64,000 nt of DNA, from positions 2,294,001-2,358,000 of the forward strand of contig AP025763.1 of NCBI GenBank assembly GCA_027943745.1, in the 5' to 3' direction. The notes beneath the pieces are model-generated. The model was not told the origin of the DNA. It saw only the letters and a list, made by a program, of their open reading frames with translations, and ran no database searches. Within the stretch, counting starts at the first letter, position 1. Every line of letters begins with the position of its first letter. The position numbers were made by a program, and so were the translations under genes. Of the stretch, positions 17,713-27,860 are shown piece after piece. Source of the stretch: Neptuniibacter victor. GTDB taxonomy: Bacteria; Pseudomonadota; Gammaproteobacteria; Pseudomonadales; Balneatricaceae.

Positions 17713-18621
17713 TTAATCTCTCTTATCAGCTAAGGCCTCCACTAAGAAATCATAAACCGCCTTTATCCTTCTATTGGTTCGCAGCTCACGATGTGCAACT
17801 AACCAAAGCGTTCCACTATAGGGCTCTAAGTCCGGTAAAACACGGGTAACCGCAGGTTCCTGATCCCCAACATCTTCGACCATGATTCCAATTCCTACAC
17901 CATTCTTTACTAACTCCCAATGAACTATATGGTTTTCAGTCAACACCGCGAAATTTTCAGGTAATAATTGAAATCCTTGTTTATTTAGTTCCTTTAGAAG
18001 CTGATGTTCACTATCAAAGCCGATAAATTGGGCACGGTTTAAATCATCTACGGCCAAACTGGACCCGAGTGAAGTTAAATAATCTGGAGACGCATACAAG
18101 TGCGCCTTAAACTCACACAGCTTCCGCGCAATTAAATCAGGTTGTGTCGGTTGGAAAGCTCTTATCGCAATATCGGCCTCCCGACGCTTTAGATCACTTG
18201 TGCTATTTGTCGCAATTAGCTCAATATTTATACCTGGAAATGCCCGCCTTAAATCCCCCATGATGGCAGGAAGTTGATAAACAGCCATCGCTTCCGTTGC
18301 AGAGATACAAACATCACCTTCAATAGACTCTACTTGTCCTTGAGCAGATAAAGAGAACTGACTAGCCGCATCGCCCATGTTACGCACGTGCTCAAGTAAC
18401 GCTAAACCACTCAGCGTCAAAACCAATCCCCGATTACTACGTTCAAATAAAGCGACCCCTAGCTCCTCTTCTAACGAAGCGACTTGCCTACCTAACGTCG
18501 GTTGAGTCATACCTAAAGCACGCGCAGCGGCAGAAAGGGATCCCTCTTCAGCCGTCACCAAAAAGGCGCGAGCTTTGTTCCAATCAAAATTTATCGATCG
18601 TCTACCCATACAAATATGCAT
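17713..18621 (-). CDS. LysR-family transcriptional regulator
   Basis: A 302-residue protein with an N-terminal winged HTH (ARAFLVTAEEGSLSAAARAL, TQPTLGRQVASLEEELGVAL) and a LysR effector-binding domain. An alternative ATG at 18609 gives MGRRSINFDW. It is divergent from the methyltransferase gene at 18706 with 84 bp between, so that gene is a plausible target. The effector is unknown. Confidence 0.85.
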   Translation of the reverse strand: MHICMGRRSINFDWNKARAFLVTAEEGSLSAAARALGMTQPTLGRQVASLEEELGVALFERSNRGLVLTLSGLALLEHVRNMGDAASQFSLSAQGQVESIEGDVCISATEAMAVYQLPAIMGDLRRAFPGINIELIATNSTSDLKRREADIAIRAFQPTQPDLIARKLCEFKAHLYASPDYLTSLGSSLAVDDLNRAQFIGFDSEHQLLKELNKQGFQLLPENFAVLTENHIVHWELVKNGVGIGIMVEDVGDQEPAVTRVLPDLEPYSGTLWLVAHRELRTNRRIKAVYDFLVEALADKRD

Positions 18622-18705
18622 ACCAAAAATACATTTATAGGCATTTTAGCTTAATTTGCGTATTGATATAGTACCTCTCTACCTACCTTTTAAGGCAAAC
18701 CAACA

Positions 18706-19329
18706 ATGAATTACTCAACAGGTTTCTGGAATCGAATTGCCAAGCGCTACGCAAAAAAACCAGTCGCCGACGAAACCTCTTATCAGTTTAAATTAGACTG
18801 TATCCGTGAGCGATTAACGCCTGAAATGAAAGTACTAGAGTTTGGTTGCGGAACAGGCAGCACGGCTTTGCTATTAGCCCCACTTGTTAATGATTACCAA
18901 GCGATCGATTTCTCAAGTGCTATGCTGGCGATTGCAGAACAAAAACTCGCGGAATGTCCTTGTCCGCAACTACACTTTAGCCAGACACCAGTTGAAGCCT
19001 ATCTGCATGAGAAAAACGACCTTGATGCTGTAATCGGCATGAGCGTGCTTCACTTACTGAACGATCCAGAATCAGCCATACAACACGTGTTTAATTCACT
19101 TAAATCAGGAGGGTACTTTTTTAGCAGTACCGCGTGCATAGAAGAATCGATGTCTTGGTTTAAATATATTGCCCCATTAGGTGGCGCTCTTGGGTTATTA
19201 CCCAAGCTTCATATTTTTACGCAGCAAAAACTACAATCGTATTTAACCGATGCTGGCTTTGTGATTGAGTATAAATGGGTTGCTCATAACAACAAAATAA
19301 GCTGTTTCATTGTAGCCACAAAGCCTTAA
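18706..19329 (+). CDS. Class I SAM-dependent methyltransferase
   Basis: A 207-residue protein with the class I methyltransferase fold: motif I VLEFGCGTGSTALLL (about residues 44-58), motif II acidic DFSSAML and motif IV DLDAVIGMSVLHLL. It begins MNYSTGFWNRIAKRYAKKPV, a start common in small YcgJ/UbiE-like methyltransferases of Vibrio and relatives. The substrate is unknown. It is divergent from a LysR gene that may control it. Confidence 0.85.
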   Translation: MNYSTGFWNRIAKRYAKKPVADETSYQFKLDCIRERLTPEMKVLEFGCGTGSTALLLAPLVNDYQAIDFSSAMLAIAEQKLAECPCPQLHFSQTPVEAYLHEKNDLDAVIGMSVLHLLNDPESAIQHVFNSLKSGGYFFSSTACIEESMSWFKYIAPLGGALGLLPKLHIFTQQKLQSYLTDAGFVIEYKWVAHNNKISCFIVATKP

Positions 19330-19509
19330 TAGTTTGACTAGGCCGCGTTAAAGATCTCAAGTACCCCCTTTGACGATTACTACTGCCTACAAACAGACTC
19401 ATCTCTACGTATAAATACGGGTTATCGCTGTTCGACAACGTGTAACAATAGCGGCATTAACATTAACGCAGCCAACCATAAACGGCTCTGCTAAGCGATC
19501 AGCCCTAAA

Positions 19510-20277
19510 ATGTTTGAACTCATTATATTATTTACTGCAGGGTTCTTTGGTGGAATCCTTAATTCAATCGCGGGGGGCGGTAGTTTCATCACGTTTCCCG
19601 CTCTTTTGTTTGCCGGTGTACCACCTATTAGTGCCAACGCTACTAACACATTCTCATCTTGCGCAGGCTATCTCAGTGGCGCGTATGCTTTTCGTAAAGA
19701 TATAAAAGAACACAAACAAGAGTTGACCAAGATAGTGCTCATGAGCCTGATCGGTGGTTTAACCGGTGCATGGCTGCTTTTACAAACACCTGAAACCGTT
19801 TTTCTCGAAGCGGTCCCATGGCTATTACTCTTTGCAACACTGCTATTTATCTTCGGCAGTCAGTTAAATAACTCTCTCAAAAAGCTAGCGTCGGTACATC
19901 GCCACGCCTCCTCAATGGGAGCTGTTCTGTTGACGTTGGTATTATTGGGGGTTTGCACCTACGGAGGGTTTTTTAATGCCGGCTTAGGCATTATCACCTT
20001 AAGCTATTTAGCATTAGCCGGTTATAGCAACATTAACGCAATGAATGGTTTGAAGTTACTGGTATCTTCGGTTGTTTCGTTAATTGCGATTGCACTCTTT
20101 ATCATCGATGGCGTCATCGACTGGTATTCAGGGACGGTGGTATTGCTTGGCACCCTTGCTGGAGGCTATGTCGCCGCCCATCTCTCAAGAAGGCTACCCC
20201 AGCAGGTAGTACGAGTTTTTGTCATCATCGCGAGCATCTGTATTACGGCTTACTTCTTTTACGATATATACGGCTAG
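19510..20277 (+). CDS. TSUP (TauE/SafE) family permease
   Basis: A 255-residue hydrophobic protein with about eight membrane segments and the TauE/SafE repeat signature (GFFGGILNSIAGGGSFITFP near the N-terminus, and GGFFNAGLGIITLSYLALAG in the second half). The family moves sulfite, sulfoacetate or other small organosulfur or carboxylate anions across the inner membrane. There is no linked metabolic gene, so the substrate cannot be given. It is monocistronic and converges on the HD-GYP gene. Confidence 0.88.
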   Translation: MFELIILFTAGFFGGILNSIAGGGSFITFPALLFAGVPPISANATNTFSSCAGYLSGAYAFRKDIKEHKQELTKIVLMSLIGGLTGAWLLLQTPETVFLEAVPWLLLFATLLFIFGSQLNNSLKKLASVHRHASSMGAVLLTLVLLGVCTYGGFFNAGLGIITLSYLALAGYSNINAMNGLKLLVSSVVSLIAIALFIIDGVIDWYSGTVVLLGTLAGGYVAAHLSRRLPQQVVRVFVIIASICITAYFFYDIYG

Positions 20278-20326
20278 CGATTAAGCGCTGCGAATAAGCT
20301 TTTGCTTTTGTATTCTTACTTCACAG

Positions 20327-21379
20327 TCACGTCTCTTTGCGCGCTTCTTCCGCAAACAGAAGAATAAAACGTTTGAATATTTCATCATCAAAATGATGGC
20401 TCATCTGTTTCTTCATCAATAGCAAAGCATCGAAAATACTCATCCCTTTTTTGTAGGAACGCTCAGAGGTTAATGCGTCATAGATATCACCTAAAGCACA
20501 CATCTGCGCGAACTCATGTACTTGATCGCCTTTAAGCTTATTAGGGTAGCCTGAGCCATCTGCCTTTTCATGATGTTGCAGTGTAATAACTTGTGCGGTG
20601 TTAGTAAGGGAATCTGCAGCCCGCAAAAGATCTACGCCCCTTTGAGGATGTGTGCGCATTATATGCATTTCACTTTCATCCAAACGACCTGGTTTATTTA
20701 AGATTCCAGGATCAATTTCAGATTTACCAATATCGTGTAGAAAAAAACCAACACCCAGCTCTTTTAGCAAAGCGGTATCGCTCGTATTCAAGATTTTTCG
20801 AGCAATTAAGAGCGATTTAATACCAACATTTACACTATGTGTATACGTATAAAAATCGTGTGATGTAATCGATAAAAGTTTACCAGCCACCTCATCATCC
20901 TGAACAACAAATTCAGCAAGGCTTTGTATAGTATGGCTCGTCTCGTTGATCAACTCTTTGGTAGGCGCTTGGGAAAGAACCGAATTCATCAGATCGCTGC
21001 TATGTTGAAAGATTTGTCGCGCCTTAGCTTCAGTGGGAAGATCGCTATTGATGGCCGCTTCTAATTCGGCTGATGGCGTGTTTTTCTCATCCCAGGCATC
21101 TTCATTAGGCTCAGTGATAACGACCACCGGTTCAATAAGCGCCTCTTTGGCTAGCTCATCACCAGCCACCTCCAAGGTTTCAACTTTCGCTTTCGGCTTA
21201 ACTTTACTTTTGCTTAGATTAATCGTGACACGGTCTAGATAGCTTTGAATTTTTTCTAGGTCAGAGAGGCTTTTAACCATAAAGGAGCGGCGTAAAAACG
21301 GATGATCTAACCACCCATCGCCAAGTTCGACATACATACCCTGTTTTAGATCTGACGTATCTATCTCTTCCTTCATCAT
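20327..21379 (-). CDS. HD-GYP phosphodiesterase with DUF3391 N-terminal domain
   Basis: A 350-residue protein with a DUF3391 N-terminus (DLKQGMYVELGDGWLDHPFL) and a C-terminal HD-GYP domain: HDIGKSEIDPGILNKPGRL, HPQRGVDLL, and HHEKADGSGYPNKLKGDQV with the GYP triad intact. HD-GYP enzymes hydrolyse c-di-GMP to pGpG or GMP with a bimetal or trimetal site. It is likely an active phosphodiesterase. It lies 82 bp downstream of a PAS chemoreceptor on the same strand, so the two may be cotranscribed. Confidence 0.92.
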   Translation of the reverse strand: MMKEEIDTSDLKQGMYVELGDGWLDHPFLRRSFMVKSLSDLEKIQSYLDRVTINLSKSKVKPKAKVETLEVAGDELAKEALIEPVVVITEPNEDAWDEKNTPSAELEAAINSDLPTEAKARQIFQHSSDLMNSVLSQAPTKELINETSHTIQSLAEFVVQDDEVAGKLLSITSHDFYTYTHSVNVGIKSLLIARKILNTSDTALLKELGVGFFLHDIGKSEIDPGILNKPGRLDESEMHIMRTHPQRGVDLLRAADSLTNTAQVITLQHHEKADGSGYPNKLKGDQVHEFAQMCALGDIYDALTSERSYKKGMSIFDALLLMKKQMSHHFDDEIFKRFILLFAEEARKET

Positions 21380-21438
21380 AACCGAAGCTCTCCGTGCTTA
21401 AGTAATGGTGGTTCTGTCTATTCTAGTAAGGGAACTGT

Positions 21439-21481
21439 TTTATATAGCCCTTAGCTTCGCTTTATATAGCCCTTAGCATCG
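21439..21481. repeat. 22-bp direct tandem duplication at the chemoreceptor 3' end
   Basis: The sequence TTTATATAGCCCTTAGCTTCG (21439-21459) is repeated at 21461-21481 with one base changed. The right copy contains the stop codon and the last codons (LRAI) of the chemoreceptor gene; the left copy lies just downstream of it and would re-encode the same tail. This is a simple replication-slippage duplication. Confidence 0.8.
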
Positions 21482-23009
21482 ATTTCAAGTCAGTGATCAA
21501 GGTAGCTAACTCTTGCGAAGAGTTCATCATCTGCCGTGAAATTTCACTATTTTCAGAAGCAACTTCACGAATATTTTCGATATTCTTACTGACCTCTTCC
21601 GCCACTGAGCTTTGCTGCTCTGACGCCGCAGCTACTTGCGTGCTTCGATCGGTTATATCATTCATCGCGCCGTTAACATCTTCAAAAGATCTACCGGCGT
21701 TTTCTGCTCGCTCAATATTGGAATGAGCATAATCATTACAACGCGTCATCACATTCACCGTTGTTGCTACCTGCTTTTGAATAGCATCGATCGTGTCTCG
21801 AATCTCACCTGTAGACTGCTGCGTACGTTGGGCTAACACACGTACTTCATCGGCAACAACCGAGAAACCGCGTCCTTGATCTCCTGCGCGTGCGGCTTCA
21901 ATAGCAGCATTAAGTGCGAGCAGATTAGTTTGCTCTGCAATGCCATTGATAATATTAACAACTTGCTCGACCGCAGCTGCCTTTATACTTAACTCCTCTG
22001 ATGACTGGCTTGCATTATCAACTTCGCCCACTAGCTCGCGGATGCCATCGATCATATCCGTCACAATAGCCTTACCATCACTCGCCAACTCAGCCGCTTT
22101 CAGGGTTGCATTGGACGTCTCAGACGTATTTTGTGCGATCTCATGCGCCGTAGCGGACATCTCTGTAGCTGCACTCGCTAACATGTCACTTTCAGCATTC
22201 TGCTGCTCTATGCCACGCGTCGTCTGCTGTATGGAAAGGTGAGTTTGTGTCATAAAATGACTTAATAGATCGATACTGTCCTCAACTCTGCCAATCACCG
22301 TTCTCAACCGAGATTGCATCATGTAGTTGGACAATTCAGCACTACCGACTTCATTCATGCTACTGGTCATGACGTACTGCGCTAATGCGTTATCGTAAAC
22401 ATCGTGACTGTAATCTTTGATTCTTTTTAAAGAGACCAATTGGCGTTGATGAGTCAATATCATCAATAAACTTAAGCCAGCAATAACACCAGCTTGCCAA
22501 ATTTCAGCGAGGGGTAAAAAAGCGGTGGCAACAAGGGCTAAACAGAAAACGAGTGTTGTTAAGGTAATTCGATTTGAAATGCTGCTTGATTTAGCGGTTC
22601 GAGGTTTCTGTAATAAACGTGCGTATACTTTTTCAGCACGCTCAATCTGCTCATCTGTAGGGCGGGTTCGTACAGACTGATAGCCAATTTTTGAACCCTC
22701 TTGGTCAAAAAGTGGCGTGACATAAGCCTGAACCCAATAATAATCGCCATTCTTGCAACAGTTTTTAACTAGCCCCATCCAGGGCTTATCTTTTTGGGCA
22801 TGATTCCATAGATCGGCAAAAGCGCCCGCAGGCATATCAGGATGACGCACGATACTATGTGGACGTCCAACAAGCTCTTCAACGGTATACCCCGCAACCT
22901 GACAAAACTCCGGGTTAGCGTAAGTAATTTCGCCTTTAAGGTTTGTGGTAGATATTAAGCGAATATCTGCCGAGTATTTCTGTTCTTTGCCTGTACGTTG
23001 CATGCTCAA
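21462..23009 (-). CDS. Methyl-accepting chemotaxis protein with N-terminal PAS (Aer-like)
   Basis: A 515-residue receptor with a cytoplasmic N-terminal PAS domain ([20 protein letters not shown], then [13 protein letters not shown] as in Aer), a central hydrophobic hairpin at about 155-195, and an MCP signalling domain with the hairpin tip [20 protein letters not shown] near residue 365. The architecture is that of the aerotaxis receptor Aer, where PAS binds FAD; FAD binding is not provable here. Its stop codon sits in a 22-bp tandem duplication. Confidence 0.92.
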   Translation of the reverse strand: MSMQRTGKEQKYSADIRLISTTNLKGEITYANPEFCQVAGYTVEELVGRPHSIVRHPDMPAGAFADLWNHAQKDKPWMGLVKNCCKNGDYYWVQAYVTPLFDQEGSKIGYQSVRTRPTDEQIERAEKVYARLLQKPRTAKSSSISNRITLTTLVFCLALVATAFLPLAEIWQAGVIAGLSLLMILTHQRQLVSLKRIKDYSHDVYDNALAQYVMTSSMNEVGSAELSNYMMQSRLRTVIGRVEDSIDLLSHFMTQTHLSIQQTTRGIEQQNAESDMLASAATEMSATAHEIAQNTSETSNATLKAAELASDGKAIVTDMIDGIRELVGEVDNASQSSEELSIKAAAVEQVVNIINGIAEQTNLLALNAAIEAARAGDQGRGFSVVADEVRVLAQRTQQSTGEIRDTIDAIQKQVATTVNVMTRCNDYAHSNIERAENAGRSFEDVNGAMNDITDRSTQVAAASEQQSSVAEEVSKNIENIREVASENSEISRQMMNSSQELATLITDLKSMLRAI

Positions 23010-23193
23010 TCCCTGAAAACCAACCTAACGTTCGGTTTACAACCATACAACATAAATCGTTATATTAGAAGTTACAGATTATTGCATCGCACAAAGAATT
23101 ATTGAATATAATCACAAAACATGAAACAAGCGTCTCAATCCAATAAAACAAAATTTAAATAAAGCACATGAAACCTGCATAAAAATCAGCAAA

Positions 23194-24927
23194 TCATAAG
23201 GTTAACTCTTGTAGCCTTGAACCACCCTTTATTTTGCTCGCAGGTACTATCTTTTCATCACTGACTGCTTTCCATAGCCTATCGCCTTGCCAATCCACCT
23301 TTCCCACCGCATAGCAACATTGATTAAGATCAAGAATAGCCTCAGAAAGGGCATCAGAAAAAATTACTTTTGAACTATCAAGACTCGTCGCTTGTGGCTC
23401 GATATGTCGTACCAAGGCTAGCAATGCATGTCGAGCCGTTTTAGCATCATTATTTCTGCAAGCCTCTTTAATAGCCCTCATCGAGGGTGATGATGTCATC
23501 TCTTTTGATAGGTTCTTATTGTTAGTCACATGCCTACCCTTACGCTTAAAATAAACGAAGGTAAGCAAACCACCCAACAACATGCCACCAGTACCACTCA
23601 ATAAGATGACCCAAAGGGAAAAGTCATTCCAGCCTTTATTTTCATCTTGCAACTTGAGATCAGTACCTAGCGCTGGCTGTATAGCGGCCTGATCAGTCAT
23701 AACTTCTTCACTAATAGGTGCTTGATCAAATGTAGGAACGGCACTCTGTTTCTGGGTAGGTTCAGCAAGAGTTGATGCAGCAACATCAAGCAGTTGCTCC
23801 TCAAGCACCGAACGCTGCTGACTATTTGTACCGGTATTCCACCAAAATAACTCTATTGCGGGCAATCGTAGCGAGCCCGACCGACTTGGTATCAGTGTTA
23901 CCTCGATTTTCATTTCGCTAACTAACTGATCATCTATGTACTCTTGTTTAAAGATGGGTTTAGCAGCGTACTGCTTTAACCCTTCAACGTTCGGCAGTAC
24001 CAATTTGGGTAGTTGATCTTCAGTCACACCTATCGCTTTCAGTGTAATAGTCCGGGTTACAGGCTCACCTTGTCGCCACTGGTCTGAATCTAGCTGACTG
24101 GTTAAGTTAAGCTCAGACGCTGCCAGCCAATTATCACCTTTATACTCAGCGGGAATAGGTAAAACGTTTAGTTGATAATTGTCCGCAGAAACAAAGATAC
24201 GACGTGTGGAGCGAGGATCATTAAGGCGTCGATATGTATTTGGCTGCGCATTACGACTAGTCACTTCAGCACTCAACTTCGCCCCTTCAATCTCTAAGAC
24301 ACCGCTCTGCTGTGGAGTCACCAACCATGACTGTTCTACCACTAACATGTCACGACCATTTAAGGTTTGACGATATTGACGCTGCTCACCCAAGGGCTTA
24401 AGTAAAGCTTTACCCTGCGTGATTGTTGGCTCTTGAAATGAGGCATTAAAAATACGCTGCCCTAAAACCAAATTCATTTGGTAGATCAAAGGTTGCTGTA
24501 CATAGGGAGAATCCTCGGACAAGGTTGAAAGCATTTCAACACCGCCATCAACAGCCGAAAGCTGTTTCACCTCTTTAACCTCTATCGTATGAACTTGGCT
24601 CTTCTCAGCATCAAGTGTCAATGCAGGTACCGTTAAAGCACCGGCTCTTTTAGGCGCAAGCGTCAAAAGTAGTCTTGTCGAACTTTGCACCTCACCATTG
24701 AGGATCGTCGTACTCGATTGATGGCTACGACCAATAAGCTCAAAATCCTTTTCCAGCGGCGTTAAATCAAGCTTATCAATATCGCTTTTGGTGACATTTA
24801 ACAGAAGCAGAAACGTCTCACCCTGCTCGATAACGTTCTTATCGATTTGACTGCTTATGGCAGCCTGCAGTTGAAAACTTGCTGTTAACAAGCAGAGCAA
24901 CAAACCTATCGAAAATTTACTCACCAT
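23194..24927 (-). CDS. batD: BatD-like protein (oxygen-tolerance family)
   Basis: A 577-residue membrane-anchored periplasmic protein: signal peptide up to about residue 22 (LLCLLTASFQLQAAIS), a long beta-rich region with the BatD opening (IDKNVIEQGETFLLLLNV), and a late membrane segment (VILLSGTGGMLLGGLLTFVY, about residues 437-457), then a helical cytoplasmic tail. BatD belongs to the Bacteroides aerotolerance-type operon; its exact role is unknown, but it works with the vWA proteins BatA/B and MoxR. It overlaps the end of batBC by 7 bp. Confidence 0.88.
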   Translation of the reverse strand: MVSKFSIGLLLCLLTASFQLQAAISSQIDKNVIEQGETFLLLLNVTKSDIDKLDLTPLEKDFELIGRSHQSSTTILNGEVQSSTRLLLTLAPKRAGALTVPALTLDAEKSQVHTIEVKEVKQLSAVDGGVEMLSTLSEDSPYVQQPLIYQMNLVLGQRIFNASFQEPTITQGKALLKPLGEQRQYRQTLNGRDMLVVEQSWLVTPQQSGVLEIEGAKLSAEVTSRNAQPNTYRRLNDPRSTRRIFVSADNYQLNVLPIPAEYKGDNWLAASELNLTSQLDSDQWRQGEPVTRTITLKAIGVTEDQLPKLVLPNVEGLKQYAAKPIFKQEYIDDQLVSEMKIEVTLIPSRSGSLRLPAIELFWWNTGTNSQQRSVLEEQLLDVAASTLAEPTQKQSAVPTFDQAPISEEVMTDQAAIQPALGTDLKLQDENKGWNDFSLWVILLSGTGGMLLGGLLTFVYFKRKGRHVTNNKNLSKEMTSSPSMRAIKEACRNNDAKTARHALLALVRHIEPQATSLDSSKVIFSDALSEAILDLNQCCYAVGKVDWQGDRLWKAVSDEKIVPASKIKGGSRLQELTL

Positions 24928-26876
24928 GTTTTCTCCTCTGCTTCCTGCCCTTCTGCTTGCTGACGATATTGATATAGAAACTTTCTACGCCATAAGCCCG
25001 CAGGATCATCCTCTATGCGGTTCAACATCCGCAACCTTGCCTCGTCTTCTTCATTTAAAGGATGGCGTGCGCTCTGTTCTTGTTGGTTTGGTATCTGTTC
25101 AGCTGAAGATGCGGGCTTCTCTTCTGAATTGTCTTCCGAATGGCCTTCTGAATTCCGCTCTTGATCGATCTGTTGTTTCAAACGATTGGCTAGCTGCTGC
25201 TCCTTAGCCTCGCCTTGATCCCCATTTTCATTATCTTGCGATTGATCATTTTCAGCTTGATTAGTGTCTTGAGACTGAGTTGAAGACTGACGCTGCGCTT
25301 CTTGAGATGATTGATCCGAAGCATCTTGTTCTGAAGCTGCTTGCTCTGAACTCTCTGGCTCAGAACCCTTATCTTGTTGGTTCTGGCTTTTGGTTTGTTG
25401 TGAACCCGCTTTTTGTTCCGAATCCTGCTTACTACGATCATCCTCTGCAGGATTCTCGTTTGCCTCACCATCCCCCTCAGCCTCACCCTGCGATGATTCA
25501 CTATTTTTTTGCTGATTAAGTAACTGCTTTATCAAGTCACGATTATATTGCGCATCTTCAAAGTCAGGTTTAATTTCTAACGATTTGTCGTAACCGGCAA
25601 GCGCGTTGTCTAACTGTCCTTGTCGTACAAGCACATTAGCTTGGTTGTACCAATCGGCAGCGGTCTCTGGGATTTCTAAAGCGGATAGCGCTTCGTCATA
25701 GTCGCCATTGTCGTAGTGAGATAATTGCTTCCAGCGCGGATTACCAAACCGTTGTGCAGCCTCGTTCTTTTGACCAGCTTGATATAGAGCCTGTGCTTGC
25801 TGGTCTGGTGTTTGCCATAGATCTTGCCAAACTCCCGCTTCGCTTATCTCTGGGTAAGCCCCTCCCGCCACGAATATCATTGGTAACAATAGGCCTAACA
25901 CCCCGCGTCGGAACAACGGCAATAACAGTGGTAAAGCAAACAAAACAAACCATGGGCCTTCCGCCATCCAGCGCTGTATCTTTTCATCCAAAATAGCGGG
26001 GCTTTGATCACTTGTTTGAAGGCGCGCGAGTAAAAAGTCAAGATCCTGGTCATTGGCTGAGACCAACGCAGCATAGCCGCCCCCAAGATTAGCCGCTTCT
26101 TCCAGTTCAGATAAGCTAGTTTTAGCAATGACCGTCCGGCCTAAATGATCCTTCATCAAACCATTTTCAGTTTTTATCGGTGCCCCCTGCTCAGTCCCAA
26201 CTCCGAGAATCGAAAGCTGCCGTCCTTGAGACTTTAAACGTGTTGCATCCGCTGCAATCTGCGCGGGAGCAACTTCATCGGTTATCAATAAAATATTACC
26301 TTGGATAATGCCGGCTTGAGTCAGTAATTGATCCGCTTTCAACAGCGCACGATCTGCTCGACTACCTTGTTTTGGCATGATCTCTGGCGTCATTGCTGAT
26401 AACTGAGCCAAAATAGTATCAGCATCCTCTGTAAGGGGGGTCACACTGTAAGCATCTGCGGCATAAACAAGTAGTGCAACTTGGGTATCGGGTAAACGTG
26501 TCAGAATATCTTCAATTTTAAATCGGGCCCGCTGCAATCGACTAGGCTTTAGATCGTCCGCGTTCATCGATGCCGATAGATCCAGTGCGATAACCAGTGC
26601 ATCACTCTGTTTAAAAACGGGTTGAGGTTGCTGTTTCCAAACAGGTTGAGCCGCTGCAATCGATAACAGCAATCCAGCAAGGGTTAAGCTAATGGGAAGG
26701 AATAGATTCTGCTGCTTTTCCTGCTTCTGCTCTAGAAATGGAAGCAACTCAGGGTCACAAACATTTGACCAATAGGAACGATTAAGTTGCCTTTTGTATA
26801 GCCATATACCCAATAGTAGAAAAACAGGAAACAGGAGTAAGCCTAATGGCGTCATAAAATGAAACTGATCCAGCAT
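24921..26876 (-). CDS. BatB-BatC fusion: vWA membrane protein with TPR and a Q/S/E-rich tail
   Basis: A 651-residue protein. Two N-terminal membrane helices, a von Willebrand A domain with an intact MIDAS (DLSASMN, about residue 99, plus TD in LLITDE), further membrane helices, then TPR units (about 360-450: ADWYNQANVLVRQGQLDNAL, KPDFEDAQYN), and finally about 150 residues that are extremely rich in Q, S, E, D and N. In Bacteroides the vWA (BatB) and TPR (BatC) parts are separate proteins; here they are one chain, an arrangement common in gammaproteobacteria. It is encoded between batA and batD in the moxR operon. Confidence 0.88.
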   Translation of the reverse strand: MLDQFHFMTPLGLLLFPVFLLLGIWLYKRQLNRSYWSNVCDPELLPFLEQKQEKQQNLFLPISLTLAGLLLSIAAAQPVWKQQPQPVFKQSDALVIALDLSASMNADDLKPSRLQRARFKIEDILTRLPDTQVALLVYAADAYSVTPLTEDADTILAQLSAMTPEIMPKQGSRADRALLKADQLLTQAGIIQGNILLITDEVAPAQIAADATRLKSQGRQLSILGVGTEQGAPIKTENGLMKDHLGRTVIAKTSLSELEEAANLGGGYAALVSANDQDLDFLLARLQTSDQSPAILDEKIQRWMAEGPWFVLFALPLLLPLFRRGVLGLLLPMIFVAGGAYPEISEAGVWQDLWQTPDQQAQALYQAGQKNEAAQRFGNPRWKQLSHYDNGDYDEALSALEIPETAADWYNQANVLVRQGQLDNALAGYDKSLEIKPDFEDAQYNRDLIKQLLNQQKNSESSQGEAEGDGEANENPAEDDRSKQDSEQKAGSQQTKSQNQQDKGSEPESSEQAASEQDASDQSSQEAQRQSSTQSQDTNQAENDQSQDNENGDQGEAKEQQLANRLKQQIDQERNSEGHSEDNSEEKPASSAEQIPNQQEQSARHPLNEEDEARLRMLNRIEDDPAGLWRRKFLYQYRQQAEGQEAEEKTW

Positions 26877-27860
26877 CTAATTTAGCCTCCGCTGAACAGC
26901 TATTAAGATAATGCACATAAAGAAACCTGCCATTAGCGGCCAAATATACAAAGGTTCGACAGGGCGAAAGAAATCATCATCTTGTTCTACCGGTTCAAGC
27001 TGATCCAACAATTCATAGATTTCAGCTAACTGCTGAATGTCCCGAGCACGAAAGTACTGTCCGCCCGTTGTATTTGCGATAGCAGTTAGCGTTTTTTCAT
27101 CGATATCGGAGCGCGTTGAAAAAAATGAACCTAGAAGGCCTCTCTGCTGGCCATCGCCCCCCACACCGATTGTATAAATTTTAAGGCCTTCAGACGCTGC
27201 AAGCTCTGCCGCTTCCATCGGTTGCAAAACACCAGCCGTATTGGCACCGTCGGTCAATAACACCAATATTCGCTGCTTACTTTCCATCTGATCAAAGCGC
27301 TTAACCGCCAAACCAATTGCATCTCCAATCGCCGTAGACTTACCCGCCAAACCGATTTGCGCTTCGTCGAGTAGCGCCTTCACCGTTTTCCTGTCATGGG
27401 TTAAAGGCGCTTGTGAATACGCTTGCTCTGCAAATAAAATCAAACCGACTCTATCGCCTTGGCGTCGTTCAATAAAATCACCTGCAACCAAACGCGTCGC
27501 TACGAGCCGATTGATAAGCTGCCCCTGAAACTCAAAGTCTTTTTCTAACATGCTTTCTGAGAGGTCTACCGCCAATACAAGATCTCGTCCCTGTAACTGC
27601 TGTGGGATAGGCTTTCCTAACCACTGCGGCTGAGCTGCCGCGGCCAGAAAAAGCCACCAACTGATCAACGCAGTAAAGAAAATCACTTTATGATGTCGAG
27701 GTACAATCGCCCCGTCATTGCCGACAGCACGCTCTATCCGATCGATGAATGGAATACTCAATGCATTGCTATTAGCAATCGATGTAGCAGGCGCAAAAAA
27801 GCGAACCAGAATAGGTAACGGTGCCAGTAGCCATAACCAAGGCCAAGCAAATTCAAACAT
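26877..27860 (-). CDS. batA: BatA-like von Willebrand factor A membrane protein
   Basis: A 327-residue protein with N-terminal membrane segments (FAWPWLWLLAPLPILVRFF and a second around 63-80), a vWA domain with MIDAS LAVDLSESM (about residue 101) and LLTDGAN, and a C-terminal membrane helix (YIWPLMAGFFMCIILIAV). The vWA MIDAS is intact, so it should bind Mg2+ and a partner carrying an acidic residue. It overlaps the DUF4381 gene by 8 bp and abuts batBC. Confidence 0.9.
   Translation of the reverse strand: MFEFAWPWLWLLAPLPILVRFFAPATSIANSNALSIPFIDRIERAVGNDGAIVPRHHKVIFFTALISWWLFLAAAAQPQWLGKPIPQQLQGRDLVLAVDLSESMLEKDFEFQGQLINRLVATRLVAGDFIERRQGDRVGLILFAEQAYSQAPLTHDRKTVKALLDEAQIGLAGKSTAIGDAIGLAVKRFDQMESKQRILVLLTDGANTAGVLQPMEAAELAASEGLKIYTIGVGGDGQQRGLLGSFFSTRSDIDEKTLTAIANTTGGQYFRARDIQQLAEIYELLDQLEPVEQDDDFFRPVEPLYIWPLMAGFFMCIILIAVQRRLN

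Noticed and set aside
25190-25520. Overlapping frames opposite the Q/S/E-rich part of BatBC
   Set aside because: Low-complexity coding sequence gives long shadow frames; they lack ribosome sites and family matches.
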